Source: Leuctra nigra (Eukaryota; Arthropoda; Insecta; Plecoptera; Leuctridae). Taken from it: 64,000 nucleotides of DNA. Position 1 is the stretch's first letter. Each line of letters starts with the position of its first letter. The position numbers and the translations under genes were made by a program. The notes under the pieces are model-generated. The model had not been told where the DNA came from, ran no database searches, and saw nothing but the letters and a program-made list of their open reading frames with translations. Where the stretch lies: contig OW203769.1 of NCBI GenBank assembly GCA_934045905.1, positions 21,855,705 through 21,919,704 of the forward strand, given 5' to 3'. Positions 8,898 through 44,581 of this stretch are shown here, in pieces.

Positions 8898-11800
8898 GTA
8901 GCTGCGCATGCTCAATGATACAGACAATAGAATGCACATGTTGTATTCAATCAAATAGGTTCGCTTTTTATGTCATCACTCATCATTGTCATCTTGAAAA
9001 CTAAATTATATCACTTTATCAAGATTCACAGCTTTTCACGAGCTAACCAATCAAATTTTTATTATATCAATTAATTAACAATTAATTACCCCATCCAACT
9101 AAAGTCGGGTTGAGGGGTGGAGGTAGCTCCACCTTCCACCTTCCACCTCCACCTTCCACCATTCAAATACCAGTATAAATTTTTTGTGTACGCACATTTT
9201 GGGATCGTTTCCGTTTTCATAGTGACAACTTGATACAATGAAAACGTAAACCATTTCAAGACCCTGTTTTTTAAGACTTCTTTAAATACTTGAAACACTT
9301 TAAATAGGTACAGTTCATGTCTGCATATTTGAACTCATGAGAATTTTTCACGATGATACACGATGATGCACGACGATATACGACGATACACGACGATACA
9401 CGATGATGCACGATTATACACGATGATTCACGATGATACACGATGATACACGATGATACACGATGATACACGAGTGTAATGTGTGTTTCAGCGGAGGCTG
9501 GATGCTGTGTGATCGACAAAGCTCGGAGGAACTGGTGTCCACATTGTCGTCTGCAGAAGTGTCTTGCAGTCAACATGAACATCGCAGGTAAGATCGGGCC
9601 ACTACTTGGATGGGTGACCGTTCATCTCTAGCTCGGTATTTGCTGCCGTTGAGCCAGAGAGACTGGGGTGTTTGGGGGTTAGTGTGACGACCTCCCTCCA
9701 CCTGTTATCAGTCTCTCGACGGCGCGGGTTGTGGAGGCCCGTGCTGTGAATGTTACACCGTCCTTCGGATGGGACGTTGAGCCGTTGGTCCCCTTGGTAT
9801 CTTTCTTCAGGAGTGGGCTACATGCCGGTACCGGGTTTCCTCTCCTCCTCAAAAAGAAAAAGATTTAGTATACTGTATCTTTGACATGCAGGACCTATAA
9901 TATTCACAATGTGTGAAGTCAAGAAAAGCCAATTCAACACGTAAATAAATGATACAACAATGGCAAATCGTCTTTTTAGTTTAAAATTCAAGCTAAGGGC
10001 CGGTTTTTAATCATCTGTTACATTATAATACCGACAGTTGATTAGAACTTAGGACACCTTATTGCTAAGGCAACAACCAATTAAGTTTTTGAAAAACCAC
10101 TGCTTGCTTTTCTACACGAATAGTTTAATTTTGGTACGAACAAGATCATAATTTTCTACAAAATCGAATGGTTTCAGTGTAAAAGTCCTGTTAAATAAGT
10201 CTGACATTATGTAAAGAGTTAATAATATTTAATATTGATTGCATGAGGACGTATGTGATAAAGAGCCTCCGCCCCATGCCGAGACAAGTGTCGGGTTAAA
10301 GGGCAGGTGTTCTGGGGGAGTGTTGACACCCCCTCCCCTCCCACACACGGGTATAACTATTATTTATTCACGCGGCTCAAGTGGAGGGCTGAAAGAGTGT
10401 GTAATCACATGACTGTCATGACGCGATGACAGTTCACTTAGCGGGTCGATGCAGAACAGTTCAAGTCAATCATGTTCGATCATGTTCAGCTCCTAGTCGG
10501 GTATTCATAACTCTCTGTCTACTTATTGATAATCTGATACACAATCCATGGAAAGGTTAAACAAAAGTTAAAGTTCAATGTGTATAGTTTCTGAGATATA
10601 TCGAGTTTTCTTCCCCATGTTATCTTATGACGACCAAGTAGATCTTTTATGCCGTCTTACATGATTTCCTTGTACTAAGCCTGAATTACATCGGTCCAAG
10701 TTTCCTTGAAGGGGTTGAATTCAACCCTCGATTTCAAGGAAACTTGAAAGAGAATTAAGACGATTTAATGTTAATTGTTGTTTGAAGTTGCGGGGTGATA
10801 TTAACAATTGGTTGAAGTATTTCAAGACTTGAAGAAAAAATATGACAATATGTTCTATATGAAAAGGCTGATGAGATGTCTTGAATTCAAGACTTGGAAA
10901 TGCTTCAATGTTTTCATTTAGACGATCCAAGTCTTGAATTCAATCCCCTTGAAAGGGTTGAATTCAAGGAAACTTGAATTGTGTAAAGAAAATATTAGAT
11001 ATTTAGATAATGGAGGTATAGGATACCTCCTAGATTCAAGTTTAGTTCAATTCTGATGACATAAAATTGAAAACTATGCAATGGCAATTAAATTCCTTAC
11101 GAACTGTATTATAATGTAACAGATGATTGAAAAACGGCCCCAAGCTTAAATTTTAAACTAAAAAGACGATTTGCCATTGTTTTATCTTTTATTTACGTGT
11201 TGAATTGGCTTTCCTTGATTTCACAAATTATGAATATTATGCAGGTCAAAGATACTAGATCTTTTTCTTATACGACGGAGGTTGCAAGTTTTCGGACATT
11301 ACAAGATATCAGTATTTTATATGAAAAATACAATTGAAATGTTGGAAAAAGTAATACATAATGGTATATTCAAAAAAATAAATAAAGAATTTGGATCAAT
11401 AGATTAGCACCTAACTTTTGGCCTACTTGAACTCAAAACCTTGAAGATTATGGTTGAGTTAAAGCTAGGGTTGCCAACGTTAGGAAACATAAATCAAGTT
11501 ATTGAGTTAAGACACAACTCTCGTTAACAAGTAAATGAACTCTGAGTTTAGTTTGTTTTCCCCAAATCACCGCAACATTTAAAATAAGTAAAAACGTGTT
11601 CTCCGCCAGCTGTGCAGCAAGAGAGAGGGCCAAGGAAGTCGAGCAACAAACAGCCGAGCAACAACAGCAACAGCAACAGCAACAGCAATGGCGTCGTCTC
11701 GTCAAAGATGCACCACGCAGAGGATACCAGCCCCTTCATGTAACTATACCAGCAAGTCATTTGGTCGACCAGAAAAGAATATTCAATTATAAATGCTGAT

Positions 11801-14800
11801 GTATTAGTCAACTCATTATGATGTGATAAAACTTACTATCGCAACTATACAAGTCGTACACAGACGTAGTATAAGTTGCCTAGTATTTGTCTACAGAGGG
11901 ATGATTTGCAAGACTGGTTTTTCTATAGCATTTATCAAAACACAACCTCTAGGTACACTCGGCACAACAGAAAATGATCGCTCAATAGATCTGATTGACT
12001 GAATATGTTCGATCGCACCATCAGAAGTCAGTCCAAGCGATCTTCTTGTCTCACTCTAGTAGGTGAGGTTTCAATTATATAACAAGCTTTGAATGTTATG
12101 GAACATGACCAGCAGTCATTCACATCTTTTCAATGATCATTTTTTATTTGGCAAAGTGTACATATAAAATGTATAGATTCATCGTTCACAGTTCTAACAC
12201 AAATGTACCATAGAACCTACATTAATATACTGTCTAACTACCTTATATTCTAAGCACAGTCATATCATGCAGTGAATGAAATGCACCAGGTTTGGTATTG
12301 ATATCACCTGTTGTCTACATTCAACAGGCACGTCCAGCCGAGGACTGGGCCGCCACTGTGCAGTCAGCTGAGCGTGCCGCTGCGCGCGCTGCACGCCACT
12401 GGTGAGTAGCGCATGCGTATGATGGGAAACAAGTTGCAGATGAAACATGGAGTACTGAACGCCGCAGCTCTCGACTCTTCTTTTGGAACAAGAAAGATGT
12501 ATTCACCACTTCTATAGTCTGTCCCACCCTAACGTGGCAGTGGAATCTATCAAAAAAACAATTGTTTTGATTATTCCCACTGTCTAGTAACTCCTGCAGC
12601 ACTTAAACTGTCCTTCGTATCCAAGTCAAACAAAGAATTTAAATGTTATGGAAGTAAAACAATCTCATTCCACTGTCACGTTAGGAAGGGACGGGTCACG
12701 GGCTATAGCGTTGCATCAACTGGAATTGTAAATCATTTGAAAGTAGTATTAATTGATGGCGTAAACCAATCAGGAACTATCCATCTTGATTCTACTTTGC
12801 AGTGTTTATTGGAAGCGGATTTCACATAATGCAACTTCTTTAAAAATACAAGTATAGCTGTAAGATAGGAAATGTGAATCAAATGTATAAAATTTAATGG
12901 ACCTAGGGCCCTATTCTAGAATTTTGAATTCTCAATTCTGATGCAATTCTAATCCATGCCTCCTGAAGGCCTATTCTAGAACGTGTTCCCAAGGATTAAC
13001 ATTGCATGGAATCGAATTCCATCAGAATTGTGAATTTAAAAGTTGTCGAATAGGGCTCCGTGTGCAAGAACAGGTTAACTCAATAGTTCTGAGAAATTGA
13101 AGATTCAAATTTGCTTTCCTTATAAATCACTTTTGAAAAGGCACAATATGTGTAGAAATATGAACACACTATATTCACACTGTATGTAGTCAAATGCAAT
13201 GAGTCTTACCATGGATTGTTGAAACTGCAATTTTAAGCATACGTACGAGAATGGTTGTTGTACCGAACCCATCATTAACATCATTCCGGTTGTTGTGACA
13301 GGAGAGTTCCACCACGAGATGGCAGCACAGATCCTGCTGGTGACATTGCGCCAAGCTCGTCGCAACGACAGCTTCTCGTCTCTCTCTCGCTCCAACCAGG
13401 ACGCCATCTTGTCCAGCGTGTGGAGCGAACTGTTCCTGCTGCACGCCTCCTACTGGCCGATAGATGTCACTGCCCTCTTGAAGCGAGGCGACGGTGCTGC
13501 CAGCAGGCGGCTGCGGCGCGCGTTTGAACTGTGTCAGAGTCTGCAACTTGATGCGGTGGAGATATCACTTCTGGAGTCCATCGTGTTGTGTCGGAAAGGT
13601 AGGTGTAAATAAAAAGGGAATGAAACAAAAAATAAAATAATAATACAAAAATATAAAATTAGAACTGACAAACGATTCTTTGTTTGGGATTTGCAAGTCT
13701 GTCGTCGTCGATTGCTGACAAAGCACGCCGCCACGTTCTTACGTATAGACCAAGGTCAAATTCTTCACGCGTCCGGCTGAGATCGTCTTACATTTCACCA
13801 GATTGCAGGGAAACCTGACACAGTACAACAATATTCTTCTGATCTAGTAATGATCTAATCGCAAATAGAAGTAATAAAGCTAATAAAGCTCTTTATAAAG
13901 TTAGAATTTGGTGTATATTGCGGCCTCCGACATGGACTAAAGCATTCAGTGCTGCAGAAAACATATACAAATTAGAAACAAAAATGTATCACTAAATAAA
14001 ACAATATGACAATGTGGTAGCATTTACGAAACCAATAAATCACTTGTTGAGCGAGCGAAGCGAGCGTCTCCTTTTGGCTCTTTTGGCACGGACCTCTGTT
14101 TTTTCTTTCTTTTTTTTTTTCTTTCTTTCTTTTTTTGTTTTTGGCTGCTAATAGCCGATACACAGGTCGCACCGTTTCACCGATCGATCTGAAATTTTGC
14201 ACACATGTAAAACCAACCTTCTCTGTTTGCAGACCCTAATTTTTTTGAAATCCATTCATTGGTTGAAATTTAAATAAACATCTCCTGATAGGCTGAAAAA
14301 TGAAAATGGACTTCGACAAATGTGATCGACCTTATATTTTGCATGGTCATTAACATTAACATTGTCTCTTATTTGACAAATTTTCAGATCCTCCCATTGG
14401 TTAAAATTTAAAAAAATATTTTATGTGCTTTTTGAAATTTAAACCAGAACCGTTTGACCGATCAACTTAAAATTTTGCATGGTCATCGGGTCCAACATTA
14501 TCTGTATTTTTGACAATTTTCAGACTAAACTGTGTTTAAATTCAAAGTTATTGACAGTTTACGGATATTTTGCGTAATGGCTATCATACTTCTCGAATTT
14601 CATATTTCACGGCATCTTCGAATCTTCACTTCAAGGTTGTTAGAGCAGAAACTTTCAAACGTATATTATGAAACTGATATGACCGTTTAAATTTTTTTTG
14701 AACGATATCCTGTGATTTTTGGAAATTAACAAGGAATCGTTCAATCATAAAGGTTCAATCGATCAACTTAAAACTTTGCCTGGTTATTGGGACCAATATT

Positions 14801-15252
14801 TTAGGAATTGTTGGAGATTTTCATACAAGTCTGTGACAAAATTCAAGAATTATTGGCTTTTAATGACATTTTCGATAAACATAATTTCGGTTCGAGGTGT
14901 TGCGCGTATCCGTGCACGCTCATCAACGCGTTACTCAGAGCGTTTTCCTAGTTTTAAAGAACCAATATCGTGCACCATTGCTCTGGCCTGGACTCGAACC
15001 CATGATATTGTTCCAGATCTAGCCCTGACCAAGGAGGAATGCAAGCACCTGGAGTGTTGCCAAGACCGCTCGCTGCTCGCACTGGCTCATTACGTCACGC
15101 AGTCATCGCCAGCCAATCACACGCCTCGCTTCGGCCGGCTGCTGCTAGCGCTCCCCGTGCTCTGCGGGCCAACTTCACAGTGTCTGCATGACGCTCTCTT
15201 CAGACCAATCATCGGGGACGTCTCCATCGAGCAGGTCATCACCACGATATGA
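8757..15252 (+). CDS. NR2E-family (PNR-like) nuclear receptor, 5' partial, 6 exons
   Basis: The exons are 8757-8897, 9492-9587, 11610-11739, 12328-12401, 13302-13598 and 15017-15252. All junctions agree in phase and together give 323 residues to TGA. The DNA-binding domain has the first finger [14 protein letters not shown] with P-box CDGCSC, then FFKRSVRR, and a second finger with [18 protein letters not shown]. The T/A-box region reads [11 protein letters not shown] hinge with a Ser-Asn repeat precedes a ligand-binding domain whose signature is visible ([19 protein letters not shown]). The C-terminus [13 protein letters not shown] sits where NR2E receptors have helix 12. The CDGCSC P-box with [11 protein letters not shown] recalls the arthropod Hr83/NR2E6 branch rather than tailless or dissatisfaction; that placement is from memory of the family. 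In the cell it would be a nuclear DNA-binding regulator. The upstream exon with the start codon was not found. Confidence 0.88.
9346..9475. repeat. Microsatellite (acgatgatac)n
   Basis: About 12 imperfect 10-base units of acgatgatac with variants acgacgatac and acgatgatgc. It ends about 16 bases before the acceptor of the second zinc-finger exon. Confidence 0.85.
9492..9587 (+). CDS. Nuclear receptor exon: second zinc finger
   Basis: This 96-base exon between gtgtttcag and gtaaga is phase 1 in and phase 1 out. It encodes [32 protein letters not shown]. The next exon restores Ala and reads VQQERGPRK, the expected continuation of an NR2E DNA-binding domain. Confidence 0.88.
9589..9860 (+). mobile_element. 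Candidate 5S-rRNA-derived SINE
   Basis: Immediately inside the intron lies gatcgggccactacttgg atgggtgaccg, which matches the 3' half of eukaryotic 5S rRNA (the cassette around actacttggatgggtgaccg, including the internal-promoter box C area). It is followed by about 200 bases with ccgtccttcggatgggac and gttgagccgttggtcccc, then an A-rich tail (aaaaagaaaaag). A 5S-like head plus unrelated body and A-rich tail is the build of a SINE3-type element. The 5' half of the 5S head is missing. Confidence 0.5.
9854..11270. mobile_element. Foldback DNA element with about 170-bp inverted arms
   Basis: The left arm (9854-10033) and right arm (11106-11270) are imperfect reverse complements over their full length, sharing aagaaaaagat at the tips, then ttcaacacgtaaataaa, caatggcaaatcgtcttttt and catctgttacattataat. 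The interior holds a smaller MITE (10679-10986) that is also present at 39 kb, so the insertion is nested. No transposase frame is visible. The whole lies in an intron of the nuclear receptor. Confidence 0.75.
10679..10986. mobile_element. MITE family 2, copy 1 (about 308 bp)
   Basis: Terminal inverted repeats start gcctgaattaca and continue into caagtttccttgaa. The internal sequence is built from many caag/cttg-rich motifs (gtcttgaattcaa, caaggaaacttga). It is the same element, inverted, as 39271-39585. Confidence 0.8.
11610..11739 (+). CDS. Nuclear receptor exon: T-box and hinge with Ser-Asn repeat
   Basis: Acceptor ctccgccag ends at 11609 and donor gtaact starts at 11740. The exon encodes [16 protein letters not shown], then a (Asn-Ser)n tract from an (aacagc)n microsatellite, then [17 protein letters not shown], ending in phase 2. 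The simple repeat probably varies in length between individuals. Another frame reads it as poly-Gln, which is a shadow. Confidence 0.8.
12328..12401 (+). CDS. Nuclear receptor exon: hinge, 74 bp
   Basis: Acceptor attcaacag and donor gtgagt flank 24 codons reading [26 protein letters not shown]. Phase 2 entry and phase 1 exit both match the neighbours. It is too short to stand out as an open frame, but GC content and splice sites support it. Confidence 0.72.
12907..13057. mobile_element. MITE (about 150 bp) in nuclear-receptor intron
   Basis: Ends ggccctattct and aatagggct are inverted, and the complementarity continues inward through gaattctcaattctgatg / catcagaattgtgaatt, giving arms of about 40 bases. 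No coding content. Confidence 0.7.
13302..13598 (+). CDS. Nuclear receptor exon: ligand-binding domain, N-terminal part
   Basis: 99 codons between tgttgtgacag and gtaggt, phase 1 both sides. It contains [20 protein letters not shown] and the nuclear-receptor LBD signature region [19 protein letters not shown], then [20 protein letters not shown]. Confidence 0.88.
13735..13830. repeat. Dispersed repeat, copy 1 (inverted copy at 29.15 kb)
   Basis: About 95 bases (cttacgtatagaccaaggtc ... cgcgtccggctgagatc ... gattgcagggaaacctgac) reappear reverse-complemented at about 29150-29243 with few differences. No internal structure was recognised. Confidence 0.7.
14047..14956 (+). repeat. Dispersed 0.9-kb repeat, copy 1 (empty-site copy)
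   Basis: Begins ttgagcgagcgaagcgagcg and ends at tttcctagtttta. It is a direct, near full-length copy of 32077-33142. A pyrimidine microsatellite (tttctttcttt) lies near the 5' end. This copy lacks the 161-bp hairpin insertion found in the second copy. It ends about 60 bases before the acceptor of the last nuclear-receptor exon. It contains no convincing coding frame. Confidence 0.8.
15017..15252 (+). CDS. Nuclear receptor terminal exon: LBD C-terminus
   Basis: Acceptor attgttccag ends at 15016. The exon reads [18 protein letters not shown] and [10 protein letters not shown], then [17 protein letters not shown] as helix 10/11, and finishes [13 protein letters not shown] before TGA. The helix-12 stretch is short and lacks the usual acidic-hydrophobic ending of NR2E relatives. 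Confidence 0.85.
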
Positions 15253-15670
15253 CGTCACTACATCTATAGAGACGTCATGACAGCTATGTGACGTCATTCA
15301 CAGCTAAATGTGGCGTCATCACAACTATATGATGTAATTCACAGCTATGTGACGTTAATATAGCTGTAAGTGGCGTCATTCACAGCTATGTGACACTATC
15401 ACAGCTATATGTGGCGTCATTCACAGCTATATGTGGCTTCATTCACATCAAAATGTGGCGTCATCACAAATATAATGATGTCATTCGCAGCTATATGACG
15501 TCATTCACAGCTATGTGGCGTCTTTCACAGCTATGTGGTGTCATTCACAGCTGCATGACGTCATTCACAGCTATATGTGGCGTCATTCACAGCTATAAGA
15601 CATCAATCACGGCTATATTTGACATTTTCATAGCTATAGGTAGGTACGTGGCGTAATTCACAGCTTTTAT
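15253..15670 (+). repeat. CRE-containing minisatellite in the nuclear-receptor 3' UTR
   Basis: Directly after the stop codon, about 18 imperfect units of 20-26 bases repeat the theme gacgtcattcacagctatatg. Many units hold the CRE/ATF palindrome tgacgtca or its near form. The units are diverged, so this is an old array. Confidence 0.8.
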
Positions 15671-15820
15671 GTCGTCATCTCGCAATGCTAATGTTCTATT
15701 ATTGTAAAAGAGGAAAAAATTCTGTCACACCAAAGAATTTTACACTTTATGTTGTAGGAGTAATTTTAATCACTGTAAATCCAACATTGGTTCTTTCTTT
15801 TGTCACTGAAAATCTCAGAA

Positions 15821-15826
15821 AATAAA
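15821..15826 (+). terminator. Candidate polyadenylation signal of the nuclear receptor
   Basis: AATAAA about 570 bases after the stop codon and beyond the minisatellite, followed by a T/G-rich stretch (tgattgtacactatctgtc). It is the first canonical hexamer downstream. Confidence 0.4.
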
Positions 15827-15924
15827 TGATTGTACACTATCTGTCATTCTATTATCGTCCATTTCCAGTAATTTATTACCAATCTATCTCCTATGTTTCT
15901 CCTTAGCATACAGTTCGTTTTTCC

Positions 15925-16068
15925 TATGTTTGAACTCTCTAAAGACCGAGACACCGTGCGTTGTTCTATTAGGCCGAGAAAGACAACATTGCAAGGTGAG
16001 CGCGCAATGAAGTCTTTCTCGGCCTAGCAGAACAACTCACTGTGGCTCCATCTGGTGAGAGTTCATAC
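15925..16068. mobile_element. Hairpin MITE, arms about 60 bp
   Basis: Arms share gttgttctattaggccgaga / tctcggcctagcagaacaac at the core and tttgaactctc / gagagttcatac at the ends, around a 20-base loop. Confidence 0.7.
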
Positions 16069-16069
16069 A

Positions 16070-19040
16070 GTAAAAAAACAGACTGTAAGAGAAGAGGATT
16101 TACCTTATGATTATTTTTCATAAACACCTTGACTAGGTAACAATTTGATTACCTCCCACAACTCCAAAATTCATAAACTTATAATTATCAAATTCCTAAA
16201 ACATCCAGATCGTCAGAGTGAAACACTACGTAAATTCCATACACATTGCGCCACTACAAAAGTGGAGACAGATGTGGGATTTGCTGAAGGTTTACCCCAC
16301 ACTTCGTCAACCTCTCTAAATAATGTTCAAAATGATTTCGTTCCCTCTAGATATCTGTGCTTCTACTAACCCTATACAGCTACAAACCACAGCTAGAATA
16401 ATTGACAATTATAATGACTGTTCGACACTGCATGTCAAGTCAACTTGTAGCATTTAGTTTGCTGTGGATCAGGATAAGGATTGTTGTGTCCAAGGGTGTA
16501 TAATTAAATACATTGATTGATAAATGCAACGGATTATTAATACATCGACAGGTGGTTGTTAAGTGTCAAGTAACATCGAGTTAAGTCTTATCTTACACAT
16601 AAAACCAACTAAATATCTAATAATCCATCCCAGTCGGTCGCAACCCTCTGCTCGCTGGCAAGCGACGTCACAAAACCGTCAATTGTAAAAACTCTTCGTA
16701 AAAAGTTTATTTCAACCCGTCAAACTTATTTTTATTGTACTCATTCATTTCACATTCATGGTTGAAGTCAGTATGGATGAGAATTGTATCTTCTTACACA
16801 AACGTTCGACTTTCCTGACTTGAGCCTTGAATGTTTTTCATTGTAACATACTCTGCAAATTCCAACAATGCAATCATTTCGTATCACCAAAGGAGTTGAA
16901 AATCAAGAAATAAATGGTATTGACAGTAATATTATTGATTTTGAGTTATCTTAGTTATGCAACCGTCGAACGTACATATCAAGTAGGCCTAGGGGATTTA
17001 TTTGATTACTATTGTTAATATCTTGCATTATTTCCTTGATACATCGATGAGAGAGCAGAAAAATAAGTAACCTCTTTGAATAGAAACCATGAAAATCGAA
17101 CTTTGATCCAATAAACTATCTAGGTAAGAAATTTAAAAGGACCAAGTTTCATTTTTCAAATCGAAAGAAACGCTGTTTTATGAAAATCTTGGAGATTTGA
17201 AAATTTGTACTTATTAAAATTTAAATACCTAACTTAAATATTTTTATTTATTTAAATTATACATTTAAACTTCATTCCATTTAAGGATACTCAACCTTGA
17301 AATCTACAGTCCATCCATGGTCCATCCATAGTCATTTCATTTAGATCAATTTTAAATACGTAAAATAGGTGTCTGTAATGATATTTATAATATTTATAAA
17401 CTGAAGGTCGACTATTGGAATGGAGATTTGGTTCTAGCTCATGTGTAATTTTAAAATTGAGTCAATATAAATGATGATGACGTATTCTCGTCATATCAGA
17501 CTATTCTTCTGCCCTCTCATTCCCAATCTCATCCTCCGTCAGCTACGACTAAACATCGAAGTCATAGCAATATTATGAAACAACATCCTAACATGTAATT
17601 TTAGAAATCGATTGTCAACGTTATTATTGGTTACATCAGTTCTATGTTAAGACATATGGGTTGCCATAACAACGACAAACACATCTAACAATCAACACTG
17701 AACACGTATAACATTGATAAAACTTTACATTAGTTGAGGACATTGATATGATGGGCTCATTTAGAGGCCCTGGCTAGCAGACCTCGACACTATATGACCG
17801 TGAGTTCAACCTACTTGTCAAAACAGTACTTCAGCCTGACATTATTTAATGAAAGTTCCAAAATAATTCAATGTAACATCCAATAAGGGTCAAAGTTGTG
17901 TGTAACAAGATTTATTTTGTATCCTTATTGACTGTGACATACATTCTGGAGCCTTCATTATTGGGTCAACAGAAGTCAAAAAGTCACTGCAGCCATACTT
18001 GAATCATCAAAGGTTTTATTAGATTTGTGATTGTATAATTTACAGGATTTAACTTCAGGGATTGTTTTATTATTGGTGTAAATTTACCAATCCATCCAGG
18101 AATGTAGGTACTATTTGAAGTCTATTAATGACTTAACTTCTTTGGCTTCTGAAATACTCAATTATTATCGTCAAAAACTTATATTCAAAAATCAATTTTC
18201 ATCATTAGTACTATTCAGCCAATCAATAGCTCAACAACTTTTGGATCAACCACAGTTCAATCATCAATCAATATCCAAAATAGTTTTAAAAATATGAAAT
18301 GTCTAGCTCAGCTAGTGGATGTGGATTTATATAGATACATTTCGTCGACATTTAAAATGATGACCCAAAACAACATTTTCTACACATCGATTTAAAACAT
18401 AACAATTATGCACATTAAACTATAGGAATTCGATTGGAATTTTTTACATTAAAAGTAGGGACTTCTATTTGTTTATGATGTCACAATCCATGAAACTCTT
18501 TTTAAAACGTAATTTTCCCCAAGACAAGCACAAATGAATAAAAAACGAATTGATAAAAATCTAATCACTCTAGTTAAGTTTAATAAATAACTAGTTAATA
18601 TGTACCTACAATTAACTACGAAATATTGTATGTTAATGATACACTAACATAAGTTAAAAAGAGATTTGTAATCACTTCTTCGTATCAAATACACCGCTAC
18701 TTTTCCTGTACACGTTCTTAAGTTTATGTAAAAGTGTCTACAGTGATAGGAAAGTATGAATAGAATGGAGACACCGAGCTACCAGCAAAACTTGTCAAAT
18801 TAGAAGTATTCTTTGAGAATAGTAATCCGATTAAGTAGAAACTCCTAGAAACTACCTCATGCTATTTACATTGTTCACTTTCAAAACAATCTCTCTGCAC
18901 TGCGTAAGAAAACTTTACAAATCCTTCTCTTCCTCTTGTCATAGCAAATGTAAGAATACATGAGAAGACTCAGAATGATTATAAAACTTACAAATAGTCT
19001 AATATAAACCCAAGTCATTGCTATGTCAACTAGTATACTG
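16070..19040. other. AT-rich intergenic region, no gene recognised
   Basis: About 3 kb between the nuclear receptor and the guanylyl cyclase 3' end. I see only AT-rich sequence without GC-rich exon-like blocks, long inverted repeats or RNA genes. Open frames of 60-75 codons here have no signal or domain. Confidence 0.5.
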
Positions 19041-19049
19041 GTTAAAGAA

Positions 19050-19510
19050 ACACACTCGCTGTAAGAAAGATGGAATGTGGCGTATTTATGACGTCATTTT
19101 CGGTTTAGGTAAAAGGAAATTCTAGTTTTATTATTGATATTTCATATAGATGACCTTATGAATTAATTGTAGATAACTTTCGAGATACGACGTCACTTCC
19201 GGTTAAATAATGGCGATAACATTCATTAGGTCAAGGTATCATCAAAATCGCATATGTGGTAAAAATATCAGATTGATCGGTTCAGCCGCTTAGTCTGTGG
19301 CGGTGACATCAACTATTTTTGACAAATGAATCTTCTGTCAAACGAACTTAGATGACGATGGTAGATTAATCATATAATCATCAGAAAGTGTTGTAATTTC
19401 ACGATTTACACGACCCTCGAGTTCGAAAATGTCATAATCAATTGTGGTCAAAATTAAGACAAATGTTCACAACAATGCGAGATTCCGCTATAATGGAGGC
19501 CGTGTCGGGT
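19050..19510 (+). repeat. Diverged second copy of the 118-bp-repeat element (flank only)
   Basis: Shares ordered blocks with 23890-24370: atttatgacgtca, atttccgg-like, catatagatgacc, acgacgtcacttccggtt, aaggtatcatca, ctgtggcggtgacatcaac, gttgtaatttcac and gcgagattcc. It has only two cgtca-ttccgg boxes, whereas the other copy is preceded by eight tandem 118-bp units. Confidence 0.65.
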
Positions 19511-19578
19511 CGGTAAAGTAGATAACTGCATCAAGTAATTAACATCTTCCTCACAGCGAGCGCCACATGAGTAAACGA

Positions 19579-43374
<23,796 letters not shown>

Positions 43375-44580
43375 CTGTAAGGGTCAAGCGTGCGGGTTAC
43401 AGAATAGCATTTTCACCCTTAGGAGCATTTAGCGCTGTAAGGGTCAAGCGTGTGTGATATTGATTACAATTATCACCCTTATGCGTTTTTCATGATGTCA
43501 TTTTGGGCATTGTCGACATATTTTCTAACTAGGAAAGTGCTTATTATCAGCGAATCTCTGTCGTGCGTGTAATATGCTGAGCTATGACGTAATAAAAAAA
43601 ACTGGACGACTGTATATTGTGTCAGGGCTATAAAAAGGAAAATTAGTACACGCTTTTGTAACAATTGTACATTTTGCATTATACTATCATTCATAAATCG
43701 CTACAATTATTTTTAAATACTTTATTTACGACAAAAGAGGTTTCATTATTAAATTATAGAACCTCATTAGAATGCGATGATGGAAAATACACACGAACAT
43801 AAAACTATAGGTTTGTAGAACACTTATCTGAAAATAAAAATACTATATTAAAATGAAACAAACCGTTTGCATGTATTACAACTTATAAATATCCCACCAA
43901 GCCTTATGTTCCTCTCTGTTAGCTATACTAATAAGATTTAGTTTAGATCATCTACAAGCAGAGCAGAAAGAAATCAGCGCTTTCCTCGTCTACGATACAG
44001 CAAGGCGGAAGAATGCAATGATATCTATTAAATCTAATAGATTGTTTAGGTAAAATAATTCCCTCAACCTCTCCCCCGCCCCCTCCCACAAACACAAACG
44101 TGCTTTGCAGATGTGCAAAGAAAATAGCACTTCTGTGAACTAAAGATTTGCCGAAATCTGTTGTTACTTTGGGATGAATAAAGCCATATAACTTTACAAC
44201 CCATCTTCGCCAGTTTTATGTTTCGGAAACCCACCAATAAACAATCAATGCATTTGAAAGGATGACAGATATTTTATGACACTTCTTCTGAGAAGTATGA
44301 GTTTGTCATACTGAATGCAGAAGGCGTCTGTTGTTAATGAAGCCGACAGGCCGGGTTCCTTTGAAGATTCACTTATTTGTGGGTCTCACGTGGAGATAAT
44401 GCAATCAAAATGAGTGTAGGAAGATTATTTAATTATTAATTATCATTATTATCTTGTTACAGAAGCCCAATATAATTCTAAGCCCTTCTTCACACATTCA
44501 TTTCAAAATGTATTACATTTTGCTATGAATACAAATTTGGTATAAATTCAAATCTTCTCAGTTTATTAGTTTTGATTAGT
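43375..44580. other. Cyclase upstream intron sequence, no exon recognised
   Basis: Contains a two-copy 60-base duplication (ctgtaagggtcaagcgtg at about 43375 and 43435, each followed by ttatcaccctta-like sequence) and otherwise AT-rich unique DNA. No GC-rich block resembling the preceding kinase-homology exon was found on the minus strand. Confidence 0.5.
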
Positions 44581-44581
44581 A

